From Flavobacteriales bacterium (GTDB lineage Bacteria > Bacteroidota > Bacteroidia > Flavobacteriales > TMED113): 36,636 nt of DNA. Under the pieces are notes generated by a model. It was given only the letters and a program-made list of their open reading frames with translations, was not told the origin of the DNA and made no database searches. Below are positions 1 to 11,500 of the stretch, piece after piece. Position 1 is the stretch's first letter; the number at the start of each line of letters is the position of its first letter. The stretch is taken from positions 6,712-43,347 of the forward strand of contig PBKX01000013.1 in the NCBI GenBank assembly GCA_002722215.1, read 5' to 3'. Position numbers and translations under genes: made by a program.

Positions 1-1547
<1,547 letters not shown>

Positions 1548-1636
1548 CTATTTATATTTAAAAAGTATGATAAAATTGATAATTTATTTTACTAATTTTA
1601 AAGACTGTCAAATCGTATAATTTATTTTACTTAAAC

Positions 1637-2560
1637 ATGAAAATATACCAAGGTGTTGATGAGTTTAAAAAAATACCAAAAGCAGTTGTTACTACTGGAA
1701 CATTTGATGGGGTTCATCTTGGGCATCAAAACATATTAAATTTAGTCAATACGATTGCAGATTCTAACAAATCAGAAACTGTACTAATTACATTCTTTCC
1801 GCATCCTAGAACTGTGTTGTTTCCGGATCATGAGTTAAAATTAATCAACACGGTCGATGAAAATATTAATTTATTGCAATCCCACAATATTGATCATTTA
1901 ATTTTTCAAAAATTTGATATAGAGTTTTCCAGAATAACAGCGCTAGAATATATAAGAGATATTTTGTTTCAGAAAATAGGATTAAAAGATTTAGTTATAG
2001 GTTATAATCACCATTTTGGACGAAATAGGGAAGGGTCTATTGGAAACCTGAAGGAATATGCAGAGCTATATGATTTTAAAATACATGAAGTTGATGCTTA
2101 TATCTTAAATGATAATTCTGTGAGTTCGACAAAAATTAGAAATGCTATTAATAATGGTGATTTTGAATTAGCAAATAATTATTTAGGATATACTTTTCAC
2201 CTGTCAGGCCGTGTTATTAAGGGTAATGGGATTGGCAAAAATCTTGGGTTTCCGACAGCCAATTTAAAGGTCAATAATAGAAATAAAATAATCCCTAAAA
2301 ATGGTGTCTATGCGGTGAATATTAAGTATGAGAATAATAACTATGATGGAATGTTAAATATTGGTACACGGCCGACTTTTCAAAAGGATTTCTTCTCCAT
2401 AGAAGTTCATCTTTTTAATTTTAACAAGATTATATACGATGAGACTATAACCATAGAATTCGTGAAACGTATTCGAAATGAAAAAAAGTTCGAATCTGTA
2501 GAAAAATTAAAACACCAATTGTCTTTAGATAAAATAGCTTCTCTTAATATTCTTTCTTAA
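1637..2560 (+). CDS. ribF: Bifunctional riboflavin kinase / FAD synthetase RibF
   Basis: Converts riboflavin to FMN and FMN to FAD in the cytosol. At 307 residues it has the usual prokaryotic RibF length. The N-terminal nucleotidyltransferase domain (about 1-185) shows TGTFDGVHLGHQ (HxGH-type motif, about 20-31) and the SSTKIR motif near 162-167. The C-terminal riboflavin kinase domain (about 190-305) shows GNGIGKNLGFPTANL near 197-211 and the NIGTRPTF segment near 243-250. The ATG at 1637 gives the natural start MKIYQGVDEF. It is divergent from atpD and convergent with the next gene, with only 12 bases between the two stops. No odd features. Confidence 0.96.
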   Translation: MKIYQGVDEFKKIPKAVVTTGTFDGVHLGHQNILNLVNTIADSNKSETVLITFFPHPRTVLFPDHELKLINTVDENINLLQSHNIDHLIFQKFDIEFSRITALEYIRDILFQKIGLKDLVIGYNHHFGRNREGSIGNLKEYAELYDFKIHEVDAYILNDNSVSSTKIRNAINNGDFELANNYLGYTFHLSGRVIKGNGIGKNLGFPTANLKVNNRNKIIPKNGVYAVNIKYENNNYDGMLNIGTRPTFQKDFFSIEVHLFNFNKIIYDETITIEFVKRIRNEKKFESVEKLKHQLSLDKIASLNILS

Positions 2561-2572
2561 AAAAAATCGTAT

Positions 2573-4801
2573 CTACTGAATAGAAACAGATCTTTTTAAT
2601 TCTATTCCATTAACTTGCAGGATGAGAATATAATGGCCACTATTTAAATTATCCGTATTAATTACTGCGTCTTTATTATTTTTGTTTTTTTCAAAAACAA
2701 CTTTTCCATTATAATCAAATAAGGAAATGTTCTCGATTAACATACTAGACTCTATATTAATAAAATCTGTTGCAGGATTTGGGTATATATTTATTTCAAT
2801 ATTATCCTCTGTTATTGATAGTGGTGTAGAGTCACATGCATCGCCCTCTCCATCTCCATCACTATCTAGTTGATCAGGATTAGGTTCCCATAGGCAGTTG
2901 TCACATGAATTCCCAACACCATCTCCATCGCTATCAGATTGACTAAAATTCGAATTATCTGGACAATTGTCGATGCCATCACACCAGCTATCTCCATCAG
3001 TATCTCCAAACAAACAATTTCCATCACAGTCAACATATACATCATCCGGAAAAATACATGAGCCATCATCAATTTCTGCATTAGGGTCATAATTTGTAGC
3101 TGAATCGCATGGGCACCCGGCAATTTGGCAATCTATTACATTCAGGCCATCTTCAAAAATACATGAACCATTGTCTGTATTTGCATCTGGGTTGTAATTT
3201 GTTGCAAAATCACAAGTACATCCATATACAAAATAATTAATGTCAAAACAATTGTCAAATAAATCTTGAGCCATTATATCAGCTTCTTTCATCGCCTCTA
3301 CTGATGAAAGTGGACCATCCTCTCCTCTAGCCCAAACAACACCAACAGTAATATAATTTACAGCTCCTGGGTCTAACGTGAAAGGTCCTGCAGATTGTAA
3401 AAATCTTCTATCAGAAGGCATGTTGCCAGCTGTTGTTTCATCCCAATTTTCATCAAAATTTGAATCTGTGTTACCAGGAAACATAAAATCGCACTCAAGA
3501 TTATTTATGTCACCACCATTTCCTCCATACGTCATAGGCTGACCATTGGTCCACACCCCCCTTAGATAATTATAGTAGTCATAGTCATAAACAGGGTCAT
3601 TATTCCAATCATATATATCTGTGTCCCATGCGGCATTATTATAATAAACAAATTTAGACATGATAATTTGTTCGCCTAATTCATCAACTTCACCATCTCT
3701 ATCATTATCTACTCCATCATTTTCATCTGCAAGAGGTCCTCGGAAGAAATCAACTCCTATTGCTGGGGGATTGGTCCCATATCCAGCTGATCCTTGAAGT
3801 CCATCATCATCATCATCACCATTATAGCAATATCCCAGTCCTAGGTTAACATCACATCCCACATAATCATCTTCATAGTTTCCAATATCTGGGTCAACCC
3901 ATTGACCAAAGTATGTTTCATTTAATGTTTCATTGGATCTGTTAATAATTTTATAACTATAAAACGTCATGTCTGATAATTCATCATTTGTTTTATACGC
4001 AAATGCTTGTGCTTGAATTTCTAGTCCAATAGCTGTCCCTCCAGTTTCTCCATGATAGTTGCCTGCATCATTAAATACCCACCAAATACTTTGATCACCA
4101 AATAAATAATCATTTTCAGTACAATTACCAGTAGCATTTAAATCATATCCTGGATAATCTCCAGCTGCAGGATCATAAAGCCCGTCCCCATTCACGTCTT
4201 GAAATGGTGCTAGATATTCATTTGTTCCATCAAAATCAAAGTGACTCGCAGGCCAATTTGTGATTACTTCAGGTGTCTCATAATCAGGGAACATTGTGTT
4301 CGCATCACAGTCTGGATTAGTCACACATTCCATATACGTAACATGTGCTTCAACATCATTTTTTGAAATAGTCCAATGTTGATTATACTCATTGCAATCA
4401 ACATCTGTAATTGTCCCATAGTCTGGGCTATTCGTGTCGGCATTTAATGGGCCAGGGAAAAAGTCGCTTCCTGTTTGTCTGTAGGTCATCGCAGCGATTT
4501 TCAAATTACCTTGATTATCCATCCCTCCAATCCATAATGAACCAGCAAATAGTGAATGTACCCCTTCATCTTTTGGTACTTCATAACGTGCATCTGTTAA
4601 ATTCCACCACATATCACCTCCACCTAAAATATTTGCACGAACATTTCCAATGTCAAGTTCTGCTTCAGATGTTGGATCCATACATCCACCGCCCAGCATT
4701 TGAACATTTGGATTTGTTGTAGTTTGGTTGGGAACTATATTATCTTTTGAAGATAAATTGAATAGGCAAAATGAAAATATAATAAGTATGTGTTTTTTCA
4801 T
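2573..4801 (-). CDS. Secreted T9SS cargo protein with TSP3-like calcium repeats
   Basis: A 742-residue exported protein of unknown function. Order of parts: signal peptide (MKKHILIIFSFCLFNLSSKD); a large module (about 35-520) with the motifs GGGDMWWNL, LWIGG and FPGPLNAD and several DxDxDG calcium-type loops; two cysteine repeats of the type CxCDxATNYxPxAxxDxGSCIF (about 520-585); thrombospondin type 3-like repeats such as DSDGDGVGNSCDNC (about 595-660); and a C-terminal T9SS type A-like domain starting near INIYPNPATDFINIES and ending in ELKRSVSIQ. It should therefore cross the inner membrane by Sec and the outer membrane by T9SS and be anchored to the surface. Its large module is clearly homologous to the N-terminal third of the 1476-residue protein at 12331-16761. 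Single gene with its own candidate promoter at 4843-4874. Function is not recognisable beyond surface location. Confidence 0.9.
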   Translation of the reverse strand: MKKHILIIFSFCLFNLSSKDNIVPNQTTTNPNVQMLGGGCMDPTSEAELDIGNVRANILGGGDMWWNLTDARYEVPKDEGVHSLFAGSLWIGGMDNQGNLKIAAMTYRQTGSDFFPGPLNADTNSPDYGTITDVDCNEYNQHWTISKNDVEAHVTYMECVTNPDCDANTMFPDYETPEVITNWPASHFDFDGTNEYLAPFQDVNGDGLYDPAAGDYPGYDLNATGNCTENDYLFGDQSIWWVFNDAGNYHGETGGTAIGLEIQAQAFAYKTNDELSDMTFYSYKIINRSNETLNETYFGQWVDPDIGNYEDDYVGCDVNLGLGYCYNGDDDDDGLQGSAGYGTNPPAIGVDFFRGPLADENDGVDNDRDGEVDELGEQIIMSKFVYYNNAAWDTDIYDWNNDPVYDYDYYNYLRGVWTNGQPMTYGGNGGDINNLECDFMFPGNTDSNFDENWDETTAGNMPSDRRFLQSAGPFTLDPGAVNYITVGVVWARGEDGPLSSVEAMKEADIMAQDLFDNCFDINYFVYGCTCDFATNYNPDANTDNGSCIFEDGLNVIDCQIAGCPCDSATNYDPNAEIDDGSCIFPDDVYVDCDGNCLFGDTDGDSWCDGIDNCPDNSNFSQSDSDGDGVGNSCDNCLWEPNPDQLDSDGDGEGDACDSTPLSITEDNIEINIYPNPATDFINIESSMLIENISLFDYNGKVVFEKNKNNKDAVINTDNLNSGHYILILQVNGIELKRSVSIQ

Positions 4802-4842
4802 GGTTTAAATAATTAATGCGATTTTTTTACGGTTGTAATTAT

Positions 4843-4874
4843 TAAATATAGTAGAAATTATTACTTTTTCCAAA
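4843..4874 (-). promoter_or_regulatory. Candidate promoter of the TSP3-repeat protein
   Basis: The minus strand carries TTTG (4874-4871), a 20-base spacer and TATATTTA (4850-4843), which matches TTTG-N(19-21)-TAnnTTTG except for the last base. It lies 42 bases upstream of the ATG at 4801. The layout closely resembles the candidate promoter of the receptor operon at 8460-8491. Confidence 0.45.
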
Positions 4875-4883
4875 ATGGTTAAT

Positions 4884-5411
4884 TTAAATCATTTTTCGAA
4901 TTACATCTTGAATACAAGATATTCGTTCGTTAAGTGGTCCACTAGTAATAATAAAGTGCGCATTATTTTGAACTAAATCTTGATGATATATTTCAAATAG
5001 GTTCATTCGGTCATGTTCATTTTCTCTTAAGGGGTCATATTCCCATTTGAAGTCGGGTTTGCATAGAATGTAGTATGCTTTAATATCTTGATTATTTAAA
5101 ATAAATGAAGCACACTTTCCAAATTTTTTTTGACTCCAAATTTTGATTACTTGGAGGTCTGTGTCACATATTATTGTTGTATTTTTTTTTATATTATCAA
5201 TAGCTTTTTTTTCGGCATTTAATTGCCCTTTTGCTATTTGAGCTAAGTCTGAATAAATATAATTTCGACCTAAGCTGTTTAGATATTGTCTAGCATATTC
5301 CTCTACTAGTGGTAATTGCATTTTCTTTGCAATAGCTTTGCTTAGTGTGCTCTTGCCTGAACATTCAGGGCCTGTGAAAACGATTTTTTTTATTTTATTT
5401 CTTTTTTCCAT
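4884..5411 (-). CDS. NadR-like nicotinamide riboside kinase (AAA family ATPase)
   Basis: Likely phosphorylates nicotinamide riboside to NMN in the cytosol, next to the transporter that brings the substrate in. The 175-residue product has the P-loop GPECSGKST at residues 14-22, the substrate-lid type stretch EEYARQYL, and ICDTDLQVIKIW as the Walker B-like segment. It corresponds to the kinase domain of NadR only; the adenylyltransferase and DNA-binding domains of enterobacterial NadR are absent, as in many Bacteroidota. The frame extends upstream to 5447, but that stretch lies inside pnuC and encodes nothing family-like, so I place the start at the ATG at 5411 (MEKRNKIKKIVFTG). This overlaps the end of pnuC by 22 bases, which suggests translational coupling. 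Exact substrate is inferred from the neighbour. Confidence 0.87.
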   Translation of the reverse strand: MEKRNKIKKIVFTGPECSGKSTLSKAIAKKMQLPLVEEYARQYLNSLGRNYIYSDLAQIAKGQLNAEKKAIDNIKKNTTIICDTDLQVIKIWSQKKFGKCASFILNNQDIKAYYILCKPDFKWEYDPLRENEHDRMNLFEIYHQDLVQNNAHFIITSGPLNERISCIQDVIRKMI

Positions 5412-5983
5412 GCTATGTATCCATATGTGGCGAAAGCTATATAACAAAAGAATAAAAAAGAAAAGAAATATGCTTCTGTAATGTAAAAAAATATACCACT
5501 ATATATGTCTATTAAAATGAAGTAAATCCATGACTCAATAATTTTTTTACCTATCATATACATGGGGATTATATTGAAAACGAATATTAGTCCATCAGAA
5601 AAAGGATGGGATGTAGTCATTAATTCTCTCTCATTTAATTGGTTAAGAATAATAGTTATAACTATAGTTGCAAGTATTCCTATACTAATTAGTTTAAAAT
5701 GCTTTTGTTGTGTCAGTCTAGTGATTTTGAGGGTGATAGAATTCCCACTAGCTTTCCAATTATACCATCCATATAACGCCGTTCCAATAAAAAAAAATTG
5801 CATAATCATCTGAAGTGGGAGGTTAATTAAATAATACGCATACATATTAAATGCGGCAGCAGCAATTAGAGCTGGCCAACACAAAATATTTTGTTTAATT
5901 GATAATGAAACATATATAATGCTAAACACTACCCCTAGGAACTCGTATGTGTTTTGCATTATATAATTATATATTTCGATCAT
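5390..5983 (-). CDS. pnuC: PnuC-family nicotinamide riboside transporter
   Basis: Inner-membrane carrier for a vitamin B3 nucleoside, most likely nicotinamide riboside. It has 197 residues, mostly hydrophobic, with about seven membrane spans. Recognisable family signatures are the GWYNWKASG segment after the first spans and the C-terminal pair WIYFILIDIYSGIFF and YGYIAWKK, which resemble the substrate-binding and terminal motifs of PnuC. It starts four bases inside the end of the phosphopantetheinyl transferase gene (ATGA-type overlap) and its own end overlaps the kinase gene, so the three are one operon. PnuC relatives can carry thiamine (PnuT) or riboflavin (PnuX); the NadR-like kinase next door argues for nicotinamide riboside. 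Confidence 0.9.
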   Translation of the reverse strand: MIEIYNYIMQNTYEFLGVVFSIIYVSLSIKQNILCWPALIAAAAFNMYAYYLINLPLQMIMQFFFIGTALYGWYNWKASGNSITLKITRLTQQKHFKLISIGILATIVITIILNQLNERELMTTSHPFSDGLIFVFNIIPMYMIGKKIIESWIYFILIDIYSGIFFYITEAYFFSFLFFCYIAFATYGYIAWKKEIK

Positions 5984-6603
5984 ATTTTTTCCTTTGCAAT
6001 GCTAATAAAGTAATCTTCTAGTTTTTCGTAGTAGATTTTATAATTTATTTTTTTATTCATTTTTTGAAACAGTCCAGTAGTTTCCGTTTTATTCGTTTTT
6101 GGATTAATGTATATGTTTTTTTTGAATGAACAAAATTCATTATTGAGGGTTTTATAGATCGCTTCTTTGGCGCACCAAATAAAATGTAGTTTTTCAATGT
6201 CATTGATATTCTCCAATCCTTGTTTTTCTTGCGAGTTTATAAATTTTGAACTTAATTTAATTATGTTAGAATTTTTATACTGAATATCTATCCCGATTGG
6301 ATATTTACTGACAATTACAATACAGTATTCATATGAATGACTAATTGAAATATTGTCAAAACCTAAACATTTAGGCTTCCCTGTTTTTGTGTAGTATAAT
6401 TTTATTTGTTTCCCCCCCAGCGTATTTAATGTGAGCCTTGCTGCAATATTTTGTTTTTGTCTTTTTTTATTTCTAAACTTTTGAATTTCGAATAATTCTT
6501 TTTCAGTGGGGTTTAATGTTAATAATAGATCTTCAAGTTTTTCTTCAATTTTCCATAGAGCATATTTATAATTATCTTCTTTTTTTATTCTGACTATGCC
6601 CAT
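5980..6603 (-). CDS. 4'-phosphopantetheinyl transferase superfamily protein
   Basis: Likely transfers the phosphopantetheine arm of coenzyme A to a carrier protein in the cytosol. The 207-residue length fits the Sfp-like (two-lobed) group rather than the short AcpS type. The core motifs are GIDIQ (Asp106) and WCAKEAIYK (Lys146, Glu147), with an upstream SISHSYEYCIVIVS stretch that matches the usual SHS motif. The second acidic residue of the GIDxE motif is Gln108 here; some PPTases, including the human enzyme as I recall, also lack an acid there, so this need not abolish activity. It is the first gene of the operon with pnuC and the NadR-like kinase and is divergent from ahcY. No polyketide or peptide synthase is in view, so the target is more likely the fatty-acid carrier protein. 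Confidence 0.88.
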   Translation of the reverse strand: MGIVRIKKEDNYKYALWKIEEKLEDLLLTLNPTEKELFEIQKFRNKKRQKQNIAARLTLNTLGGKQIKLYYTKTGKPKCLGFDNISISHSYEYCIVIVSKYPIGIDIQYKNSNIIKLSSKFINSQEKQGLENINDIEKLHFIWCAKEAIYKTLNNEFCSFKKNIYINPKTNKTETTGLFQKMNKKINYKIYYEKLEDYFISIAKEKI

Positions 6604-6651
6604 GTATAAAATATATGTGTTTTTTTTAACATAAAGTTAAATATTATGTGT

Positions 6652-6659
6652 TAAATTTG
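6652..6659 (+). promoter_or_regulatory. Candidate -7 box for ahcY
   Basis: TAAATTTG matches the Bacteroidota TAnnTTTG consensus and lies 26 bases before the ahcY ATG. No clear TTTG is found at the -33 distance. The downstream bases GGCTC are shared with the box at 8484-8491. Confidence 0.4.
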
Positions 6660-6685
6660 GCTCTATTATTATAATAATTTAGTCC

Positions 6686-7996
6686 ATGAAAATTAAAACA
6701 AAAAATATGAATTTCAAGGTAAGAGACATTACATTATCAGATTGGGGCAGGAAAGAAATTAAATTAGCAGAGGCAGAAATGCCAGGGCTAATGATGATCC
6801 GAAAAAAATATAAGGATAAGCAACCACTCGCTGGAGCTAGAATAGCAGGTTGTTTACATATGACTATTCAAACTGCGGTTTTGATTGAGACTTTAATTAC
6901 ATTAGGTGCTGAAGTTTCATGGTCTTCTTGTAATATATTTTCCACCCAAGATCATGCAGCATCAGCGATAGCGGCAGAAGGCATTCCTGTGTTTGCATGG
7001 AAAGGAATGACAGAGAAAGAGTTTGATTGGTGCATTGAGCAAACATTATTTGCTTTTAAAGATAATAAGCCTTTAAATATGATTTTAGATGATGGAGGAG
7101 ATTTGACTAATATGGTTTTAGATAATTACCCAGAGCTAGTCAAAGATATTAATGGATTAACGGAGGAAACAACAACAGGAGTACATCGCTTATATGAGAG
7201 AGAGAAAAATGGGACTCTGTCATTGCCTGCTATTAATGTTAATGATTCTGTTACAAAATCCAAATTTGACAATAAGTATGGATGTAGAGAATCGGCAGTT
7301 GATGCAATTCGAAGAGCGACGGATGTTATGTTGGCAGGTAAAGTTGCTACAGTGGCTGGCTATGGAGATGTTGGAAAAGGTACTGCCTCTTCATTAGTTG
7401 GTGGTGGTGCGCGGGTCATAGTTACAGAGATAGATCCTATATGTGCTTTACAGGCTTCAATGGAAGGCTATCCAGTTAAAAAAATGATTAATGCGGTTTC
7501 AGAAAGTGATATAATTATTACAGCAACAGGAAACAAAAATGTTGTTGGAGAAGAGCATTTTAAATTAATGAAAGACAAGGCAATCGTGTGTAATATTGGT
7601 CATTTTGATAATGAAATTGATGTTGCTTGGTTAAATGCGAATTCTAAAAAAGAAGAAATTAAACCGCAAGTAGATCTGTATACAATGAAAAATGGAAATC
7701 AGATTATATTATTAGCAGAGGGGAGATTAGTTAATTTAGGATGTGCTACAGGTCACCCTTCATTTGTTATGTCTAATTCATTTACCAATCAGGTCTTGGC
7801 TCAAATTGAATTATGGACTAATCTCAAGGCGTATGAGAACAAGGTTTATGTATTGCCAAAACATTTAGATGAATTGGTGGCTAAATTTCATTTAGAAAAA
7901 CTTGGAGTGGAGCTTGAAGAATTAACAGAGGAGCAAGCTAAGTATATTAGCGTGCCAAAAGACGGCCCATTCAAGACAGATTCTTACAGGTATTAG
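6686..7996 (+). CDS. ahcY: Adenosylhomocysteinase (S-adenosylhomocysteine hydrolase)
   Basis: NAD-dependent cytosolic enzyme that splits S-adenosylhomocysteine into homocysteine and adenosine and so keeps methylation reactions running. The 436-residue product matches the shorter bacterial form. Visible are [20 protein letters not shown] and [14 protein letters not shown]-like substrate-domain motifs near residues 50-95, [11 protein letters not shown] near 160-170, the NAD-binding GYGDVGKGT near 224-232, and the C-terminal [12 protein letters not shown] ending, which carries the conserved Lys and Tyr of the family. The upstream ATG at 6686 is used; a start at the ATG for [10 protein letters not shown] seven codons later is also possible. 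The gene stands alone and its stop overlaps the end of the convergent lipoprotein gene by four bases. Confidence 0.97.
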   Translation: MKIKTKNMNFKVRDITLSDWGRKEIKLAEAEMPGLMMIRKKYKDKQPLAGARIAGCLHMTIQTAVLIETLITLGAEVSWSSCNIFSTQDHAASAIAAEGIPVFAWKGMTEKEFDWCIEQTLFAFKDNKPLNMILDDGGDLTNMVLDNYPELVKDINGLTEETTTGVHRLYEREKNGTLSLPAINVNDSVTKSKFDNKYGCRESAVDAIRRATDVMLAGKVATVAGYGDVGKGTASSLVGGGARVIVTEIDPICALQASMEGYPVKKMINAVSESDIIITATGNKNVVGEEHFKLMKDKAIVCNIGHFDNEIDVAWLNANSKKEEIKPQVDLYTMKNGNQIILLAEGRLVNLGCATGHPSFVMSNSFTNQVLAQIELWTNLKAYENKVYVLPKHLDELVAKFHLEKLGVELEELTEEQAKYISVPKDGPFKTDSYRY

Positions 7997-8415
7997 TTTG
8001 TTATATATAGCATCGATCCATCAAAATATGTGTTGTATCGCTTTAATGCGCGATGTGCATCACCTTCTGTTACTGATCCGTCAATAATAAGAAATTTTGA
8101 GTTGCAACAGTTTTGACAACTCAAAATTTGATCGTTAATACTTTCTCCAGAAACTACACATGTTGTGTTTTCCTCATTTGTGCATGCTCTGTCATATGCT
8201 ATAAATTCGTTATTTATCGCCTGTACAATAATAATTCCTCCTAATCCACCTGAAATATATTCATAGCCCCATATATTATTGAAAACATTATTGTACTGAG
8301 GCATTGTGATTGGGATTGTTTCATTTACATAGATATTTGGAAAAGTGTCTTCGTCTGTACACCCTATGATAATAAATAGTGATATAATAAGAATATTTTT
8401 GGGAACCTTCTTCAT
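7993..8415 (-). CDS. Small lipoprotein with a degenerate Rieske-like domain
   Basis: A 140-residue predicted lipoprotein: the signal peptide ends in FIIIGC with Cys19 as the lipid-attachment residue. The rest resembles the Rieske iron-sulphur fold: [10 protein letters not shown], then [10 protein letters not shown], then [18 protein letters not shown], in the order and spacing of a Rieske domain (box 1, box 2, GPA-like loop). The histidine ligands are not there: Asn80 stands where CxH is expected and Cys104 where CxxH is expected, so a normal [2Fe-2S] Rieske cluster is unlikely. I prefer the ATG at 8415 ([11 protein letters not shown]) over the one at 8427 because it gives a standard charged signal-peptide start. 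It is divergent from the receptor operon and convergent with ahcY. The fold assignment is by pattern only and the function is unknown. Confidence 0.72.
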   Translation of the reverse strand: MKKVPKNILIISLFIIIGCTDEDTFPNIYVNETIPITMPQYNNVFNNIWGYEYISGGLGGIIIVQAINNEFIAYDRACTNEENTTCVVSGESINDQILSCQNCCNSKFLIIDGSVTEGDAHRALKRYNTYFDGSMLYITN

Positions 8416-8459
8416 GGCTGGGATCATTTTAAAATATAGCTAATATAATAATTTCATAT

Positions 8460-8491
8460 TTTGGTAGATATCTTATTTTCAACTATATTTG
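8460..8491 (+). promoter_or_regulatory. Candidate promoter of the receptor / surface protein / PorV-like operon
   Basis: TTTG at 8460-8463, a 20-base spacer and TATATTTG at 8484-8491 together match the Bacteroidota -33/-7 consensus fully. Transcription would start near 8498, leaving a leader of about 43 bases before the ATG at 8541. This is the best promoter match I found in the window. Confidence 0.6.
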
Positions 8492-8540
8492 GCTCATTAA
8501 AAATGATAGAAATTTTTACATCTACCTTAAATAACACGAT

Positions 8541-11500
8541 ATGCATAAAAATACTATAATCTTTGTTATTACTTTTTTGACATCTTTAGGTCTTTGGGCT
8601 CAAAGTGGGAGTTTAAAAGGAACAGTTAGTGATGCAATGACGGGAGAAACAATCCCAATGGCTAATGTTATAGTGAAAGCTGATGGAGTCACTATAATTG
8701 GTGGCGCTTCGGATTTTGATGGTAACTTTACATTAAAACCAATAAATCCAGGTCGTTATTCGGTTGAGGTTTCATTTATTGGTTATGCAAAAATGATTCA
8801 AACTAACGTCTTGATTTCACCAGATAAAATCACATTTTTAGACTACAAATTGTCTACAGAGTCGTCAGTATTAACAGAGGTGCAGGTCATAGAATATGAT
8901 GTCCCACTTATAGACGCAGATAAGTCAGGTTCAACAAAAACAAAAGAACAAATAACATCCTTACCTACTCGTAATGTTTCGGATGTAGCTGCTACTACAG
9001 CAGGTGTGTATCAAGAAGATTCGGGTGCGTCATTAAATGTAAGGGGCTCTAGGAGTAATGCTACTACGTATTATGTAGATGGTGTAAAAATTGTAGGTAG
9101 TAGTAATGTTTTACCACAAGCGGCTATTGATCAAATGACAGTTGTTACAGGTGGTTTGCCTGCTCAATATGGAGATGCTACTGGGGGAGTAATAAGTATT
9201 ACCACACAGGGTCCTTCTTCAATTACAAGAGGAGGTGCTGAAATTTCATCTTCAAAATTAACAGATCCATATAATCATAATTTAGCGGCATTTAATTTGT
9301 CAGGTCCTATCCTGAAAAAAAAGGACGATAGTAGAACAATTTTAGGCTATTTGATATCGGCGGAATATAATTATAAAGAAGATGCGGATCCTTCTATTAT
9401 TGGAGTGCCTAGATTAAAAGATGATGTGCTATTAGAGATTCAAAATAATCCATCAATTTTTGTGGGAACTCCGAGTTATGGTGATTATGCTAGTAGTTAT
9501 GCTCAAAATGCAGGTGAAAATCTTACGGCTGAAGATTGGGACATTTCAGATGTTAAACAAAATTTATCTGATCAAGATATACGTTTACAAGGAAAATTAA
9601 CTTTTAGCTTATCAAAAGATATTAACTTTATTCTTGGTGGATCTATGAGACAGAGAGTAGAAATGGGAGATGATGGAGTTGATGGATATTGGTGGAGAAG
9701 ACAATTGTTAAACTTTGATAACCATAGAGAATACACTAGAGGAAGTTATAACCTATATGCTCGTCTTCAGCATAAATTAAGTGGTGACGATGCAAGTTCT
9801 TCAGTTAAAAATGTTTTCTATACTTTACAGGGAGATTATTCAAGATATAATTCAAAACTCGAAAACCCTAGACATGGAACAGATTATTTTGCATATAATT
9901 ATGTAGGTAAATTCACCCCATCCATAGATGACACAACCTTTACACAAACAGAGTTTTGGAATTGGGATACATATGATGTGTATGTGTTAGATCAAAATGG
10001 AAATAGAGTTCCTCTTGACACTGATGGACAAGATGGGCAGGATGTTGATGAAAATGGTAATTTATTGTGGCAACAGGAAACACAGACAGGAGTTTTATTG
10101 CAAGAATATGTTACATATGATTTTGAACCATCAGATGCTAATCCATTATTAACAAATTATACAGAGCAGTATTATGATTTTTTCCATAGTTATCTACCAA
10201 ATCAAAACCCAACTATGAATCATATTCAATTTGGAGGTGGATTAATGAATGGAGATGAGCCACCTTCGGTATATGGGTTATGGTGGAATTCAGGATATCC
10301 TAATTACTTTTCTTATGACTATACCGAACAAAGACAAAGATTTAGTGGTTCTGCTTCTGCTGACATTGGTAATCATGCTATTTTGTTTGGATTTGAATAT
10401 GAAAAATTCAAAGAAAAGTATTATAGGGTGTACACTCCTAATCTTTGGCCGATAGCTAGACAATTAGCGAATCAACATCTGAATAATCCTCAATATTATG
10501 TTGATGATGAAGTTCAGTGGGCATTTGATGAAGATGTTTTAATATTTTCCACATTCTATGATGTTTCTGAAGATAATGAAAATTATTCTACGTTCGCTCA
10601 AAATATCAGAGAACAACTAGGACTAGGTATTAATGATTTTGTTTATATCGATGAACATGACCCAGGTTTATTATCTGTTGATATGTTTGCTGCAGATGAA
10701 TTATTTCAAGGCGATGATTTAAATTTATATTATTATGGTTATGATCATATGGGTAATGAGGTAAATGAAAGAGTTTCTTTTGATACATTTTTAAATGAGA
10801 AGGATGCCAATGGGGATTATACTAGAAGAATATCTCCTTTTGAGCCTATATATTCAGCTGCATATATTCAAGATAAATTTGCGTTAGATGATATTGTATT
10901 TAATGTAGGAGTTAGGGTAGATCGATTTGATGCTAATCAGGAAGTTTTGAAAGATAAGTATTCTCTATATCCTACGCTGAAGGCCTCTGAGGTTGATGCT
11001 TCTTTAAATCCCAATGCTGATCCAAGTAATCCTGCTCATCCAGGCAATATAGGTAATGACTTTGTTGTATATGCGAATTCAATTACTGATCAAACTATAA
11101 TTACTGGATATAGAGATGGTGATAATTGGTATGATGCTGCAGGAGTTCCGGTAACTGATCCTTCTGTGTTAAGTGCTGGTAGTGGAGTAATTCCATTTTT
11201 ACAAAATCCAAATCATATCGCAGATGAAAATAAAGGTTTAACAGGCGATGCTTTTGAAGATTACACACCTCAAATTTCCGTCATGCCTAGAATCTCTTTT
11301 AACTTCCCTATATCTGATGAGGCGATGTTCTTTGCACATTATGATATTTTAACGCAACGTCCTCCTACTAATTCTGTTATGAGTCCGTTTGATTATTTAT
11401 TTATTGAGGCAAACACAAATGATATGAATAATCCAAATCTGTTACCAGAGAAGACTACGGATTATGAAGTTGGATTCACGCAAGCATTAACCAAGTATTC

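Noticed and set aside
2866-3123. Short frame within the TSP3-repeat protein, same strand
   Set aside because: It is an out-of-frame reading of the Asp-rich repeat DNA; the 742-residue frame is well supported.
2830-3240. Repetitive DNA that might be a CRISPR array or satellite
   Set aside because: The repetition comes from coding of cysteine and Asp-rich protein repeats, with irregular units and an intact frame.
5412-5447. Longer N-terminus of the NadR-like kinase
   Set aside because: It lies within pnuC coding sequence and adds residues unlike the family; the ATG at 5411 fits the P-loop spacing.
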